A DNA stretch of 64,000 bases, taken from NCBI GenBank assembly GCA_016705245.1, contig JADIYM010000017.1, forward strand, positions 1-64,000, in the 5' to 3' direction. This document shows positions 24,390 through 34,030 of the stretch, one piece after another. How positions within the stretch are numbered: the stretch's first letter is position 1; every line of letters starts with the position of its first letter. The position numbers and the translations under genes were made by a program. The stretch comes from Blastocatellia bacterium (GTDB lineage Bacteria > Acidobacteriota > Blastocatellia > UBA7656 > JADIYM01). The notes under the pieces were generated by a model. It searched no databases. It saw only the letters and a program-made list of their open reading frames with translations, and was not told where the DNA came from.

Positions 24390-26051
24390 TTACCCGGGCT
24401 CGGCGATTGCGTCGGCCAGCGTCGTGTGACGGTTGACCGGGCCCATCGACTCTTCGAGTCCAACGGCGCGGAGCATGTCGCGAACCTGAGCGTGAGTCTC
24501 AACCATCCGGAACGTGACATTCCGCTTCACCAGGTCCTCGCTAAGCTTGAACAACATGCGAGCACCCGCCATGTCGACGGTCGGCGTCGACGAGAGATCG
24601 GCCACGACGAGCCTCAGTCCGGCGGGCTCGGAATTGATGCGATCCAGCAGGGCCTTCAACACATTGTCGACGTTGAAGTACAGCAACGAGGCCTCGACGC
24701 GGAACGCGAGAACACCCGGTATCGGCTCGTTGTCCGGGTGCCTCGCACTGTCCGAGAACCGGTTGGTGCCGGGGATTCGACCGAGGAACGCCACCTGCGG
24801 CGACGCCGCGCGCCGGATCAGAAGCAGCAGCGACGCCACGGCCGCGAGCAACACGCCCTTCAGAATGCCGAGCACGAGCACTCCGCCCAGCGCCACGAGC
24901 GCGACGTGAAACTCGAACAGGCTGATGCGGCGCAACCGCACGATCTCGGGCAGGTTGATCAGTCCCTTGACCGCGACCAGCACGATGGCCGCGAGGACCG
25001 CCTTCGGCAGATCGGCCACGAGCCCGGTCAGGAAGAGCAGGCACGCCGCGAGGGCAATCGACGCTACGACTAGCGCGATCGGCGACTTGGCTCCGGCCTT
25101 TTCGTTGACGGCCGACTGCGACAGCCCGCCGGCTACCGGGTAGCCGTGCCCGAGCGACGCCGCAAAGTTCGCAGCTCCGAGACCCAGCAACTCCTGACGA
25201 ACGTCGATCTCGTACCCGTGCTTCGCGGCGAACGCTTTCGCCGCGGAAACGCTCTCGATGTAGGCGAGCAGCAGGCACGCGAACGCGAGAGGAATGACCC
25301 CGTCGACGTCAACCGCTCGCAACTCGGGAAGTCCTATGCTGGGCAGCCCGCTCGGAATCTCGCCGACGGTCACCACGCCGAACGTAGCGAGCGACAGATA
25401 GCCTGCTGCCGCGATCGAGGCAGCCACCACACCGAGCGCGATCGGACGACCCGGGAGAAAACGCTCGCCGAGAAGAAGCAGAACCAGCGCCGTCACTCCA
25501 ACCGTCGTCGTCACCAGGTTCGCGCCGCTCAACTGGCCGGCCAGAATCCCCACCCGCTGGAAGAAGTGATCGCCCCCACCCGCAACTCCGAAGAACCCGG
25601 GCAGCTGTGTCATCGCGATGCTTATCCCTGCTCCGGCCTTGAAGCCCAGCAGGATCGTCTCGCTGATGAAGCTCGTGAGCGCACTGAGGCGAAGTAACCA
25701 CGCCACCACGCTCAGCACCGCGAACGTGAGGGCTGCCACCGATGCAATCTGCGCGTGACGGGACGGGTCTCCCATCGACAGGCCGGCAACCGTAGTTCCG
25801 ACGAGCATGGAGATCGCCGATGTGGGTCCTACCGCGAGGTGCTTCGACGAACCGAACAGGGCGTAGCCGATACCGCCGAGAATGTAGCCGTAGATACCGG
25901 TCTCGGGAGGAACGCCCGCAAGCGCCGCATAGGCGAGCGAGACGGGAACGGCATACGCGGCCAGCGTCACGCCGGCGACGACGTCCGCACCGAGCCACGA
26001 AAGGCGGTAGTTCGGCAGCCATTGTCGAGGCGGGAACATGTTCAGGTTCAT
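24390..26051 (-). CDS. SulP-family anion permease with STAS domain
   Basis: 553 residues. The N-terminal signature WLPNYRLSWLGADVVAGVTL and PPETGIYGYILGGIGYALFG mark the SulP/SLC26 family, with about 12-14 helices. The STAS domain begins near 435 (VLAFRVEASLLYFNVDNVLK) and contains DLSSTPTVDMAGARML, which lacks the usual D-x-S-x-V form, so regulation may differ. Members carry sulfate, bicarbonate or other anions. The start is taken as MNLNMFPP at 26051. Palindrome site 7 lies 46 bases upstream. Confidence 0.88.
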   Translation of the reverse strand: MNLNMFPPRQWLPNYRLSWLGADVVAGVTLAAYAVPVSLAYAALAGVPPETGIYGYILGGIGYALFGSSKHLAVGPTSAISMLVGTTVAGLSMGDPSRHAQIASVAALTFAVLSVVAWLLRLSALTSFISETILLGFKAGAGISIAMTQLPGFFGVAGGGDHFFQRVGILAGQLSGANLVTTTVGVTALVLLLLGERFLPGRPIALGVVAASIAAAGYLSLATFGVVTVGEIPSGLPSIGLPELRAVDVDGVIPLAFACLLLAYIESVSAAKAFAAKHGYEIDVRQELLGLGAANFAASLGHGYPVAGGLSQSAVNEKAGAKSPIALVVASIALAACLLFLTGLVADLPKAVLAAIVLVAVKGLINLPEIVRLRRISLFEFHVALVALGGVLVLGILKGVLLAAVASLLLLIRRAASPQVAFLGRIPGTNRFSDSARHPDNEPIPGVLAFRVEASLLYFNVDNVLKALLDRINSEPAGLRLVVADLSSTPTVDMAGARMLFKLSEDLVKRNVTFRMVETHAQVRDMLRAVGLEESMGPVNRHTTLADAIAEPG

Positions 26052-26096
26052 GGGGTTCCTCGGCTGCCAGACTGCTCGGAGGCGGGCACAGTGTCA

Positions 26097-26113
26097 ATTG
26101 GACCTTGGTCCAA
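26097..26113. promoter_or_regulatory. GGACC palindrome site 7
   Basis: ATTGGACCTTGGTCCAA, 46 bases upstream of the SulP start. Confidence 0.58.
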
Positions 26114-26134
26114 CGAGTTCCGTCCGTGTCCCGT

Positions 26135-26220
26135 CCGTGTCTCCGTGACTCCGTATCTCTGCGTGCGAAGCTCTTCAGACGCTTCGCACACAGAGACACC
26201 GAGTCACGGAGACACGGAGC
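26135..26220. repeat. Hairpin family C, copy C2
   Basis: GTGTCTCCGTGACTCCGTAT and GCGTGCGAAGC pair with GCTTCGCACACAGAGACACC and GAGTCACGGAGACACGG around CTCTTCAGAC. Unusually for this family it lies between divergent genes. Confidence 0.75.
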
Positions 26221-26295
26221 GGGGATGGCGGGTATGCTCGGAGCGCTCGAAAGGCCGCGCGCTCCGCAGCCTGTACTTCTTCCAGGGAGACCATC

Positions 26296-26895
26296 ATGCG
26301 TTCTGTGTTCACGGCACTCGCTCTCGCCATTTGCATCGGCGCCGCGCCGGTTGCGGCGTCCGATACCAAGCTCGTCACCACGTCCAAGAACCCGTCGGCA
26401 AAGCCGGCGGCGTTCGCCAAGGTCGTCGTCATCGTTGCCAGCAAGGACGCGGATCTTCGTCGTCGGGCCGAGGGTGGCCTTGCTCGGCGCGTTCGCAACG
26501 CCGTGGCGGCTACGACGATCATGCCGAACGTTGCCCTCGAGGACCGCGAGGGGATCAAGGCGGCGATCAAGGAGAGCGGCGCCGACGGCGTCCTGCTCGT
26601 CCGGCCGCTGTCCATCACGGAAGACGTGAACATGGAAGCCAGCGAGCAGTACGTCATCGAATACGCGTCGCTATGGAATTACTGGGACAACAACTACATG
26701 GTCGTCACGCGTCCGGGAGCGGTCACGATCGAGAAGGTCGTAACGCTCGAGATCGCAATTTTCTCGGTCACGAGCGAGCAGGTCGTCTGGGCGGGCCGGA
26801 TGAAGACGACGAATCCGAAGTCGCTGCGGGAGTTCCTGGACGAGATGGTCGAAATGGGGTCGAAGGAACTGAAGAAGCAGGGACTGATCTCGTAG
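26296..26895 (+). CDS. Periplasmic protein of unknown function
   Basis: 199 residues with signal peptide FTALALAICIGAAPVAAS. The mature part starts with AFAKVVVIVASKDADLRRRA and has alternating strands and helices (ADGVLLVRPLSITEDVNMEA, KVVTLEIAIFSVTSEQVVWA). The pattern of VAS.D..LRR.AE..L and W.G...T..P is like DUF4136-type lipoproteins, but there is no lipobox and the match is loose. The ATG at 26296 follows AGGGAG. The stop is directly followed by hairpin C3. Confidence 0.65.
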   Translation: MRSVFTALALAICIGAAPVAASDTKLVTTSKNPSAKPAAFAKVVVIVASKDADLRRRAEGGLARRVRNAVAATTIMPNVALEDREGIKAAIKESGADGVLLVRPLSITEDVNMEASEQYVIEYASLWNYWDNNYMVVTRPGAVTIEKVVTLEIAIFSVTSEQVVWAGRMKTTNPKSLREFLDEMVEMGSKELKKQGLIS

Positions 26896-26975
26896 CCTCC
26901 GTGTCTCTGAGTCTCTGTGTGCGAAGCTCTTGAGACGCTTCGCACACAGAGACTCAGAGGCACGGAGACACAGAG
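26896..26975. repeat. Hairpin family C, copy C3
   Basis: CCTCCGTGTCTCTGAGTCTC / GTGTGCGAAGC and their complements, starting at the base after a stop codon and ending 20 bases before a converging gene's stop. Confidence 0.78.
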
Positions 26976-26994
26976 CCAATGATCCGGCTCCACC

Positions 26995-27483
26995 TCACCG
27001 CGTCCGATACGCAAAGAACGAGATCGTCACCGGACTGCGCGAGGTGTTGTAGGCCAGCGCCCGATATCTCGGGAACCCGATATCGAATTTCTGCTGCGAT
27101 GCCATGAAATACGGCGACTCCCTCGAGTTCACCGCCACTGTGATCTCGAGCGAGGCGGGCAAGAGACCGAACCCCGTGAAGGCCTGGTCGAACGGCGCGA
27201 TGTCCGGAATGAGCACGACGCCTACCGTTCCCCCGTTTTCGTCAACCCCGAGCATCTGCCCGGCCAGATTGAGGATGATCTTCTCGTGCCCGTCGGTGTC
27301 GATCGTGCCGAGGTCGACGAGCGACCGGATCTCGCTGCGCTTGATCGGAGGCACCGAGACTCCCTTGACGCCGAATAGCGACGTCGACCCCTCGATCTGT
27401 TGGATTGTTCCCTGAGCGCTGGCCGCCGAAGGCACGAGCGCACTCAGCGCGACCACGAAAGCGACGATTGAAACGCGAAGCAT
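26995..27483 (-). CDS. Secreted protein of unknown function
   Basis: 162 residues. Signal peptide VSIVAFVVALSALVPSAASA; mature part GTIQQIEGSTSLFGVKGVSV, then ILNLAGQMLGVDENGGTVGV and a beta-rich C-terminus ending SFFAYRTR. No catalytic motif. The ATG at 27483 has GGGAGGG about 8 bases upstream; the longer frame above it is antisense to the divergent gene. Palindrome sites 8 and 9 lie in its promoter region. Confidence 0.62.
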   Translation of the reverse strand: MLRVSIVAFVVALSALVPSAASAQGTIQQIEGSTSLFGVKGVSVPPIKRSEIRSLVDLGTIDTDGHEKIILNLAGQMLGVDENGGTVGVVLIPDIAPFDQAFTGFGLLPASLEITVAVNSRESPYFMASQQKFDIGFPRYRALAYNTSRSPVTISFFAYRTR

Positions 27484-27537
27484 CGGTTGGCCCTCCCTCG
27501 GCCTGTCGCACAAGCTACTTTCGCCCCTCGACACGGT

Positions 27538-27553
27538 CAATGGGACCAAGGTC
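27538..27553. promoter_or_regulatory. GGACC palindrome site 8 (degenerate)
   Basis: CAATGGGACCAAGGTC, 55 bases upstream of the minus-strand start at 27483. It shares a divergent promoter region with site 9. Confidence 0.45.
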
Positions 27554-27564
27554 TCATGTGCACA

Positions 27565-27583
27565 TAGGCCCATGGTCCAATAC
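27565..27583. promoter_or_regulatory. GGACC palindrome site 9
   Basis: TAGGCCCATGGTCCAATACC-type copy, 61 bases before the plus-strand start at 27644. Confidence 0.45.
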
Positions 27584-27643
27584 CGCCACCTTGGATTAGG
27601 ACCTAGAGTAGTTGTGGAAATCCAGCCCGGAGAACCCGTCATC

Positions 27644-28684
27644 ATGCTGCCATTCGGCATCCGATTGTCCGTCCTGTTCGTCCTTGCCGTGACCTTATCC
27701 GTGGCGATCGTCGAAGGCGCCCAGAAGTCGAAGAAGAAGGGCAAAGGCAAGGAACCGGCCGCGGCCGCCGTGCCCGTCCAGGGAAACGTCGTCACTCCCG
27801 TTCCATTCCGCGAGCGCAACGGGAAGGACGTCTTCAACGCCTCCGGTATCGTGGCGCTCGGCGACTCGCACTTCGTCTTCGTCGACAACAACACGAACGA
27901 TGCGCTACTCGAGCTCCGACTGACGCCGGACGGAAAACAGGCCACACCAATCGCCCGTCTTCCGCTGCGTGGACTCGCTCCCGGCACCGTTGACGACATC
28001 GAGGATCTCGCGCTCGCCGAGATCGACGGGCGCAAGTACATCTTCGCGACACCGTCATTCTCGATGAAGGCCGGCAAGAAAGGCGCAAAGGACGTCGTGC
28101 GTCCGAGTGCCCTGCTTCGAATCGCGGTTGCAGATGACGGAACCTTGAACACCGAGGCGATGACAGACTTTCGGGACTGGTTCGTGAAGAGCGTCCCGGC
28201 GATTGCAGCGGCTGCGACCGTTGACCCGGAATCAGGCGGCCTGAACGTCGAGGGGCTCGGGTGGGACGCGAAACAGCAGACGCTGCTGATCGGCGTACGT
28301 ACGCCGCTCGTCGATCAGCTTCCCATCATCGTGCCAGTGCGACTAAAGGTCCCGGCCGGCCCGTGGACCACGTCGAACCTCGAGGCTCTTGCGCCCATCA
28401 AGCTTCTGGTCGATCGCGGCCCCGGTGCTCAGGGCGTGCGGGGAGTGGCCACACGACTCGACGGGAAGGGTTTTCTCGTCGTCGTAGCGAACGCGACGAG
28501 CAAGGACAATGCTCCGTTCGCGGTATACGCGTGGGACGGACTAGACGGCGGTAACGTCTCGAAGTTCCCACACGCGTTCGCCGATCGAATGAAGGCCGAA
28601 GGGCTGACCATCGGAACGGTCGGAGGCAGGCAGGTCGTCGTCGTCGTCGATGACGGCGGCGGCTTCGGTGTGGTTTGGCTCTAG
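27644..28684 (+). CDS. Secreted DUF3616/phytase-esterase-like propeller (paralogue 2)
   Basis: 346 residues: leader RLSVLFVLAVTLSVAIVEGA, a Lys-rich segment KSKKKGKGK, then the same propeller as the protein at 15936-16970. Shared blocks include NASGIVALGDSHFVFVDNNT, DDIEDLALAEIDGRKYIFAT, NVEGLGWD and AEGLTIGTVGG. Similarity is high over the whole length, with a 3-residue difference in the KKK loop. The ATG at 27644 has GGAGA about 11 bases upstream. It is followed 14 bases later by another secreted protein gene with a strong GAGGAGG site. The function is unknown. Confidence 0.7.
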   Translation: MLPFGIRLSVLFVLAVTLSVAIVEGAQKSKKKGKGKEPAAAAVPVQGNVVTPVPFRERNGKDVFNASGIVALGDSHFVFVDNNTNDALLELRLTPDGKQATPIARLPLRGLAPGTVDDIEDLALAEIDGRKYIFATPSFSMKAGKKGAKDVVRPSALLRIAVADDGTLNTEAMTDFRDWFVKSVPAIAAAATVDPESGGLNVEGLGWDAKQQTLLIGVRTPLVDQLPIIVPVRLKVPAGPWTTSNLEALAPIKLLVDRGPGAQGVRGVATRLDGKGFLVVVANATSKDNAPFAVYAWDGLDGGNVSKFPHAFADRMKAEGLTIGTVGGRQVVVVVDDGGGFGVVWL

Positions 28685-28698
28685 CGAGGAGGTAAACG

Positions 28699-29289
28699 AT
28701 GCGAATTCGAAGCTGGATCCTGACGCTGATGGTATTGCTGCTCGCCCCGTGGCCGTGCGCGATTTCGGCCGGTTCCCAGGGCATGCCCCCGTTGAAACCA
28801 ATGGCCACCTTCCGGTTCGAGCGTTACCTGGTCGACTATCCGAAGGCGTATACCCCCCAACCGCTCAACCCGAGGGACCCGGGCGGCTTCTTCACCCAGA
28901 CCAATCCGTTCGGGTTCATCTTCGTCGTGATGTCGCGGCGTGACGAGGACACCGTCATCCCCCAGGGGAAAGCCCTGGCGAGCGCGCTGCTCAGCCGGTT
29001 GGCGCTCGGAAACCGCATCAAGAGCCAGTCGGTGACCGACATCCCGACGGATCAGCTTCCGCCCCGGACGACACTCGGGAAGTCGCTCGATGCAATGACC
29101 GAACAGGGATTGAAGATGCACGCGGGGTTCTACCTGATGCAGGTCGACGGCCGGAAAGTCCTCGTCGGCTATGTGACGCTGACGGCCGAAAACGTCCGTG
29201 AGGACCTGCGCCACCTGCTGACACCGTATCCGGACGACGTCGTGCAGGACTTCCAGCAGATGATCGCGTCGTTGCGACCAGCCTATTGA
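28699..29289 (+). CDS. Secreted protein of unknown function, operon with propeller paralogue 2
   Basis: 196 residues. Signal peptide WILTLMVLLLAPWPCAISA. The mature part has FRFERYLVDYPKAYTPQPLN and FGFIFVVMSRRDEDTVIPQG. HAGFYLMQVDGRKVLVGYVT is strand-rich, and a helical end reads DDVVQDFQQMIASLRPAY. This resembles PsbP/MOG1-type or DUF1795-like folds that measure a polypeptide's stress marker, but no family is assigned. The ATG at 28699 has GAGGAGG 6 bases upstream. Confidence 0.6.
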   Translation: MRIRSWILTLMVLLLAPWPCAISAGSQGMPPLKPMATFRFERYLVDYPKAYTPQPLNPRDPGGFFTQTNPFGFIFVVMSRRDEDTVIPQGKALASALLSRLALGNRIKSQSVTDIPTDQLPPRTTLGKSLDAMTEQGLKMHAGFYLMQVDGRKVLVGYVTLTAENVREDLRHLLTPYPDDVVQDFQQMIASLRPAY

Positions 29290-29386
29290 ACTCGGCCGCG
29301 AAGGATGCGGAGGCAAGCCGCTTCGGACGATGAAGTTCGGCCGTTCGTGATATTCAATCAGCCCCACAGTAGCTCACCGCCCGGAC

Positions 29387-29404
29387 GTTGGACCAAGGTC
29401 CAAT
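29387..29404. promoter_or_regulatory. GGACC palindrome site 10 with a downstream half-site
   Basis: GTTGGACCAAGGTCCAAT is 98 bases before the efflux adaptor start at 29502. A half-site GGTCCAATGTAT follows at 29459-29470. Confidence 0.58.
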
Positions 29405-29501
29405 GTACGACGCCTTCAGTTGAACGTAGTCTCGCGCTGTGGATCGTGGATTCTCTGCGGTCCAATGTATCGGCCGTCATCCTTTCGGGAGGCAGTCCAC
29501 C

Positions 29502-30824
29502 GTGCCAAGCAAGAACCCAATGACTCGACGCCTCGCGACGGGCTTTGCCATCGCGCTCGCTCTTACCGGCGTGGCCGCCTGCTCGAAGAAGCAGGCTCCG
29601 GCGGCGGTTCCGCCCTCGGTCAACGTCGTCCAGCTCGCGCCGCTGAGCGTTCCCATCTACGACGAGTTCATCGGGCAGACCGATGCGCCGGACAATGTCG
29701 AGATCCGGGCCAGGGTCGAAGGCTACGTCGAGGACATCCCGTTCACGGAGGGCAGCATCGTCTCGAAGGGCGCCTTGCTCTACACGCTCGACCGGCGCCC
29801 GTTCGAGGCCGCGCTAGAGAGCTCGAAGGCGTCACTGGCGCAAGCCAAGGCCATGCTCGCCAAGGCTCAGGAGAGCGTAGAGCTCGTCCGCGCCAAGGCC
29901 AACCTCAAGGCAAGCAACGCCGAGCTCGTCAATGCAAGCCAGCTGCTCGCGCGCGTGCAGCCGCTTGCTGAGCAGAAGGCCGTGACGCAGGCGCAGCTCG
30001 ACGAGGCCACGGCCAGGCAGAAGGAAGCGGAGGCCCGCGTCGCCGGCGACACCGCCGCAGTGCAGCAGGCCGAGATCACGCAGCGGACCGACATCGACGC
30101 CGCAAAGGCCGTGGTGGCAGCCGGCCAAGCCTCGGTTCGAGCCAGCGAGCTCAACCTGGGCTACACCAAGATCTACGCACCTGTTTCCGGCCGAATCGGT
30201 CGGAGCGCAGTCAAGCTCGGAAGCCTCGTTCAGCAGGGAATGGCCGAGCCGTTGACGATCATCTCGACGACCGGCGAGATCACGGTCAACTTCACGATCA
30301 CGGAGCGTCAGTACCTCGACCTGGCGGAGAAGATGAAGGTCATACAGTCCGATCCGGGCCGCAAGGGACAGCTCCAGCTGATCCTCGCCGACGGCAGCGT
30401 TCACCCCGAGGTTGGTCGGGTCAACCTGGCTGATCGAAGCGTCGACCCCCAGACCGGCACGCTCGGGCTCCGTGCGATCTTCCCGAATCCGGAAGGCCTC
30501 GTGAAACCGGGGCAGTTCGCGAAGATCCGCGCCGCGATCATCCAGACCGACAACGCGATCATCATTCCACAGGAAGCGATCCAGGATCTGCTCGGCAGCA
30601 GGTACGTCTACGTCGTCGGTGACGACAACATCGCCAAGCGGCGCGATGTGGTGCCAGGCGCCCGCATCGGCACGATGTGGGTCATCGACAAGGGCCTCAA
30701 TCCTGGAGAGCGCGTGGTCATCGAGGGACTTCAGAAGATCCGTCCTGACACACCGGTGACACCGACGACGGTTCCGTTGCCCGATCCGAACGCGCCCCGC
30801 GCCAACACTCCTTCCGCCTCCTAG
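29502..30824 (+). CDS. RND efflux periplasmic adaptor (membrane fusion) lipoprotein
   Basis: 440 residues from a GTG at 29502, chosen because GGGAGG lies 8 bases upstream; the ATG at 29520 is an alternative. Lipoprotein signal ALALTGVAAC. Domains: barrel-sandwich lipoyl half (RARVEGYVEDIPFTEGSIV), a long alpha-hairpin (residues about 100-180, QAKAMLAKAQESVELV), second lipoyl half (LGYTKIYAPVSGRIGRSAVK), beta-barrel (TITERQYLDLAEKMK), and the membrane-proximal domain. It joins the inner-membrane pump to the outer-membrane channel. It forms an operon with the two genes downstream and has a palindrome upstream. Confidence 0.92.
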   Translation: MPSKNPMTRRLATGFAIALALTGVAACSKKQAPAAVPPSVNVVQLAPLSVPIYDEFIGQTDAPDNVEIRARVEGYVEDIPFTEGSIVSKGALLYTLDRRPFEAALESSKASLAQAKAMLAKAQESVELVRAKANLKASNAELVNASQLLARVQPLAEQKAVTQAQLDEATARQKEAEARVAGDTAAVQQAEITQRTDIDAAKAVVAAGQASVRASELNLGYTKIYAPVSGRIGRSAVKLGSLVQQGMAEPLTIISTTGEITVNFTITERQYLDLAEKMKVIQSDPGRKGQLQLILADGSVHPEVGRVNLADRSVDPQTGTLGLRAIFPNPEGLVKPGQFAKIRAAIIQTDNAIIIPQEAIQDLLGSRYVYVVGDDNIAKRRDVVPGARIGTMWVIDKGLNPGERVVIEGLQKIRPDTPVTPTTVPLPDPNAPRANTPSAS

Positions 30825-30843
30825 GACCAGCGGGGACCACGTT

Positions 30844-33800
30844 ATGTTCTCGAAGATCTTCATCGACCGGCCGATCCTGGCCACAGTCATCTCCATCGTC
30901 ATCACCATCGCCGGTGGCATCGCCATTCTGGCCTTGCCAACGGCGCGCTATCCGGATCTCGCACCGCCGCAGGTGAAGGTCACGGCCACATATCCTGGCG
31001 CGAGTGCCGACACGGTCGAGAAGACGGTCGCGACGCCGATCGAGACGGAAGTCAACGGCTCGAAGCGCATGGTCTACATGAACTCGACGAGCGGGAACGA
31101 CGGGTCCTACTCCCTCACGGTCTCGTTCGACATCGGAGCCGACAACGACCTGAACGCCGTCGAGGTCCAGAACCGCGTGGCCATCGCCACGGCGAAGCTG
31201 CCGCCCGAGGTCCAGACCGTCGGCGTGTCCATCAAGAAGGTCAGTCCCGACACGCTCATGTACGTCGCGCTGACGTCGCCGGAGGGAACGTACGACACGC
31301 TCTTCATGAGCAACTACGCGCTCATCAACGTCGTCGACGAGCTCAAGCGTATCCCCGGCATCGGCGACGTCCTCATCATCAGCCAGCAGGACTTCGGCAT
31401 GCGGATCTGGCTCCGACCGGACGACATGGCCAAGCTCGGCGTTACGGCCAACGACGTCATCAATTCCGTCAAGGAGCAGAACGTCGAAACCGCGGCCGGC
31501 AAGATCGGCCAGGCACCGACGGTCGACGGCCAGGTCTTCGAGTACCCGCTCAAGGTCAAAGGCCGGCTCGTCTCGGTCGAGGAGTTCGGCAACATCGTCG
31601 TCCGCGCGAAGGAAGCCGGCGCGATCGTCCGGATGAAGGACATCGCGCGGCTCGAGCTGGCCTCGAAGCTCTACAGCTCGACGACGACACTCAACGGATC
31701 GCCGTGCCTGACGCTGTCGGTCAGCCAGCAGCCCGGCGCGAACGCCGTGGCGCTCGCCGAAACCGTGCGGCAGACGCTCGACAAGCTCAAGACGAATTTC
31801 CCTCCCGGGCTCGACATCGACGTCGTCTACGACCAGACGGTTTTCGTCACGCTCTCGATCGAGGAGGTGCTCCATACCCTCTACGAAGCGTTCGCGCTCG
31901 TCTTCATCGTCATCTTCATTTTCCTCCAGGACTGGCGCGCGACGCTCATTCCGATGATCGCCGTTCCGGTATCGCTGGTCGGCACGTTTGCAGTGCTGCT
32001 CGCGGCGGGCTTCTCGATCAACCTCCTCACACTGTTCGGGCTGATCCTAGCTATAGGCATCGTGGTCGATGACGCCATCGTCGTGGTCGAGGCGGTGGCG
32101 CACAAGATCGAGCACGAGGGCATGAATTCCTACGATGCGTCGCTCGCGGCCATGGCCGAAGTGTCGGGTCCCGTCATCGGCATCGCGCTCGTTCTGTCGG
32201 CCGTGTTCGTCCCGCTGATGTTCCTCGGCGGGCTCACCGGGGTGATGTTCCAGCAGTTTGCCGTGACCATTTCGGTGTCGGTGCTGCTTTCGGCCTTCAA
32301 CGCTCTGACGCTCACTCCGGCGATGTGCGCGATCTTCATGCGGAAGGCCGAGCACAAGGGGCTCATCGGGAAGGCGTTCAGTGCCTTCAACCGGGGATTC
32401 GACTGGTTCACGAACAAGTACATGTTCGGCGTGAACTTCTCGATCCGCCGCTGGATCTTCTCGCTCGGCATGCTCGCCGCGCTGACTGCTGTGGGTGTGC
32501 TGCTCCTTTCCCGGCACCCGTCTGGACTGATCCCGGACGAAGACCAGGGAATGGTTTTCGTCAACGTGCAACTCCCGGACGGCGCCTCGCTCGAGCGCAC
32601 CGAAGCGGTAATGAAGAAGCTCGAGGCGATCTGCAAGGAGACGCCCGGCATCGAGAGTTACCTGCTCTTCTCGGGGTACAGCGTCGTCTCGCAGGTGGGA
32701 ACGAACACGGGCAGCGCCGTGCTCGTGCTCAAGGACTGGGAAGAGCGAACGGCGCCCGAGGAGTACTACAAGGCGATCATCGGCAGCATCGCGAAGAAGA
32801 CGGCGGCGATCCCTGAGGCCTCATTCTCCGGATTCGGATTGCCCGCGCTACCGGGCATGGGCAACGTCGGCGGCTTCGTCTTCGAGCTACAGGACCGCAG
32901 CGGCGGCTCACTCACCCAGCACGCGGACGTGGCGAAGCAATTCATCGGCGACATCGCCGCCAAGCCCGAGATTGGCGTAGCCTTCACGAGTTTCCGCGAC
33001 ACGGTCCCGCAACTTTACGTCGAGGTCGATCGAGAAAAGGCGAAGACGCTCGGTGTGGGCATCGACGAGGTCTTCCGGACGCTGCAGGGCAACCTCGCAA
33101 GCTTCGAGATCAACGACATCACGATTTTCGGCCGAAACTACCGTGTGCTGGTCCAGTCCGAGGCGCTCTACCGGACGAAGCCGGACGACATCAACAAGCT
33201 CTACGCGCGAAGTGTGACCGGAAACATGGTTCCGCTCGGAACGCTCCTGAAGATCACGCCGACGACCGGTCCGTCCGCCATCAATCGCTACAACGTGTTC
33301 CGCACGATTGAAGTGAACGCGGTCGGCACACCGGGAACGGCCTCCGGCGATGCGATCGGGGCGATGGAGGCGTCGGCGGCCGAGGTCCTGCCGTCGACGA
33401 TGAGCTACGAATGGACGGGCCTGACGTATCAGGAGAAGCTCTCGGCCGGGCAACTCCCGATGACGTTCGGAATGGCGATGCTGTTCGTGTTCCTTTTCCT
33501 GGCGGCGATGTACGAGAGCTGGTCCGTACCGTTCGCCGTCCTGCTCAGCGTGCCACTGGCGCTGCTCGGCGCAATCCTCGGTTGTGTCGTCCGCGCGATC
33601 CCGTTCGACATGTACGGGCAGATCGGTCTGATCCTGCTCATCGGGCTGGCGGCGAAAAACGCGATCCTGATTGTCGAATTCGCGAAGATCGAACACGAGG
33701 TCAACGGGAAGTCCGTGCTCGAAGCGACCCGTCTGGCCGCCAAACTCCGGTTCCGGCCGATTCTGATGACGTCGTTTGCGTTCATTCTCGGCGTCGTGCC

Positions 33801-34026
33801 GCTGATGCTCTCCTCCGGCGCCGGCTCGGCGTCGCGCGTCGCGCTCGGCACGGCCGTGTTTTCCGGAATGACCGCGGCCACGCTGCTCGGTGTGTTCTTC
33901 ATCCCGGTGCTCTACTTCGTGATCCAGACCCTCACGAACAAACTTACCGGCGAGAAAAAGGTGGAACCGCCCGGACCGGTCGGTACGGACGAGCTCGTCT
34001 CTCCGAAGCCGAGTCACGGAGACTGA
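30844..34026 (+). CDS. RND multidrug efflux pump, HAE1/AcrB-type inner-membrane transporter
   Basis: 1060 residues, the usual length. It begins MFSKIFIDRPILATVISIVI (first helix) and has GLILAIGIVVDDAIVVVEAV, with the Asp-Asp proton relay of TM4, GLAAKNAILIVEF in TM10, and a duplicated periplasmic porter region. The family exports hydrophobic drugs, dyes and detergents using proton influx. The start codon is 17 bases after the adaptor stop, and the outer-membrane gene follows 5 bases after this one. Confidence 0.95.
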   Translation: MFSKIFIDRPILATVISIVITIAGGIAILALPTARYPDLAPPQVKVTATYPGASADTVEKTVATPIETEVNGSKRMVYMNSTSGNDGSYSLTVSFDIGADNDLNAVEVQNRVAIATAKLPPEVQTVGVSIKKVSPDTLMYVALTSPEGTYDTLFMSNYALINVVDELKRIPGIGDVLIISQQDFGMRIWLRPDDMAKLGVTANDVINSVKEQNVETAAGKIGQAPTVDGQVFEYPLKVKGRLVSVEEFGNIVVRAKEAGAIVRMKDIARLELASKLYSSTTTLNGSPCLTLSVSQQPGANAVALAETVRQTLDKLKTNFPPGLDIDVVYDQTVFVTLSIEEVLHTLYEAFALVFIVIFIFLQDWRATLIPMIAVPVSLVGTFAVLLAAGFSINLLTLFGLILAIGIVVDDAIVVVEAVAHKIEHEGMNSYDASLAAMAEVSGPVIGIALVLSAVFVPLMFLGGLTGVMFQQFAVTISVSVLLSAFNALTLTPAMCAIFMRKAEHKGLIGKAFSAFNRGFDWFTNKYMFGVNFSIRRWIFSLGMLAALTAVGVLLLSRHPSGLIPDEDQGMVFVNVQLPDGASLERTEAVMKKLEAICKETPGIESYLLFSGYSVVSQVGTNTGSAVLVLKDWEERTAPEEYYKAIIGSIAKKTAAIPEASFSGFGLPALPGMGNVGGFVFELQDRSGGSLTQHADVAKQFIGDIAAKPEIGVAFTSFRDTVPQLYVEVDREKAKTLGVGIDEVFRTLQGNLASFEINDITIFGRNYRVLVQSEALYRTKPDDINKLYARSVTGNMVPLGTLLKITPTTGPSAINRYNVFRTIEVNAVGTPGTASGDAIGAMEASAAEVLPSTMSYEWTGLTYQEKLSAGQLPMTFGMAMLFVFLFLAAMYESWSVPFAVLLSVPLALLGAILGCVVRAIPFDMYGQIGLILLIGLAAKNAILIVEFAKIEHEVNGKSVLEATRLAAKLRFRPILMTSFAFILGVVPLMLSSGAGSASRVALGTAVFSGMTAATLLGVFFIPVLYFVIQTLTNKLTGEKKVEPPGPVGTDELVSPKPSHGD

Positions 34027-34030
34027 CGCC

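Noticed and set aside
29832..30926. Minus-strand open frame opposite the efflux adaptor
   Set aside because: Shadow of the adaptor coding sequence.
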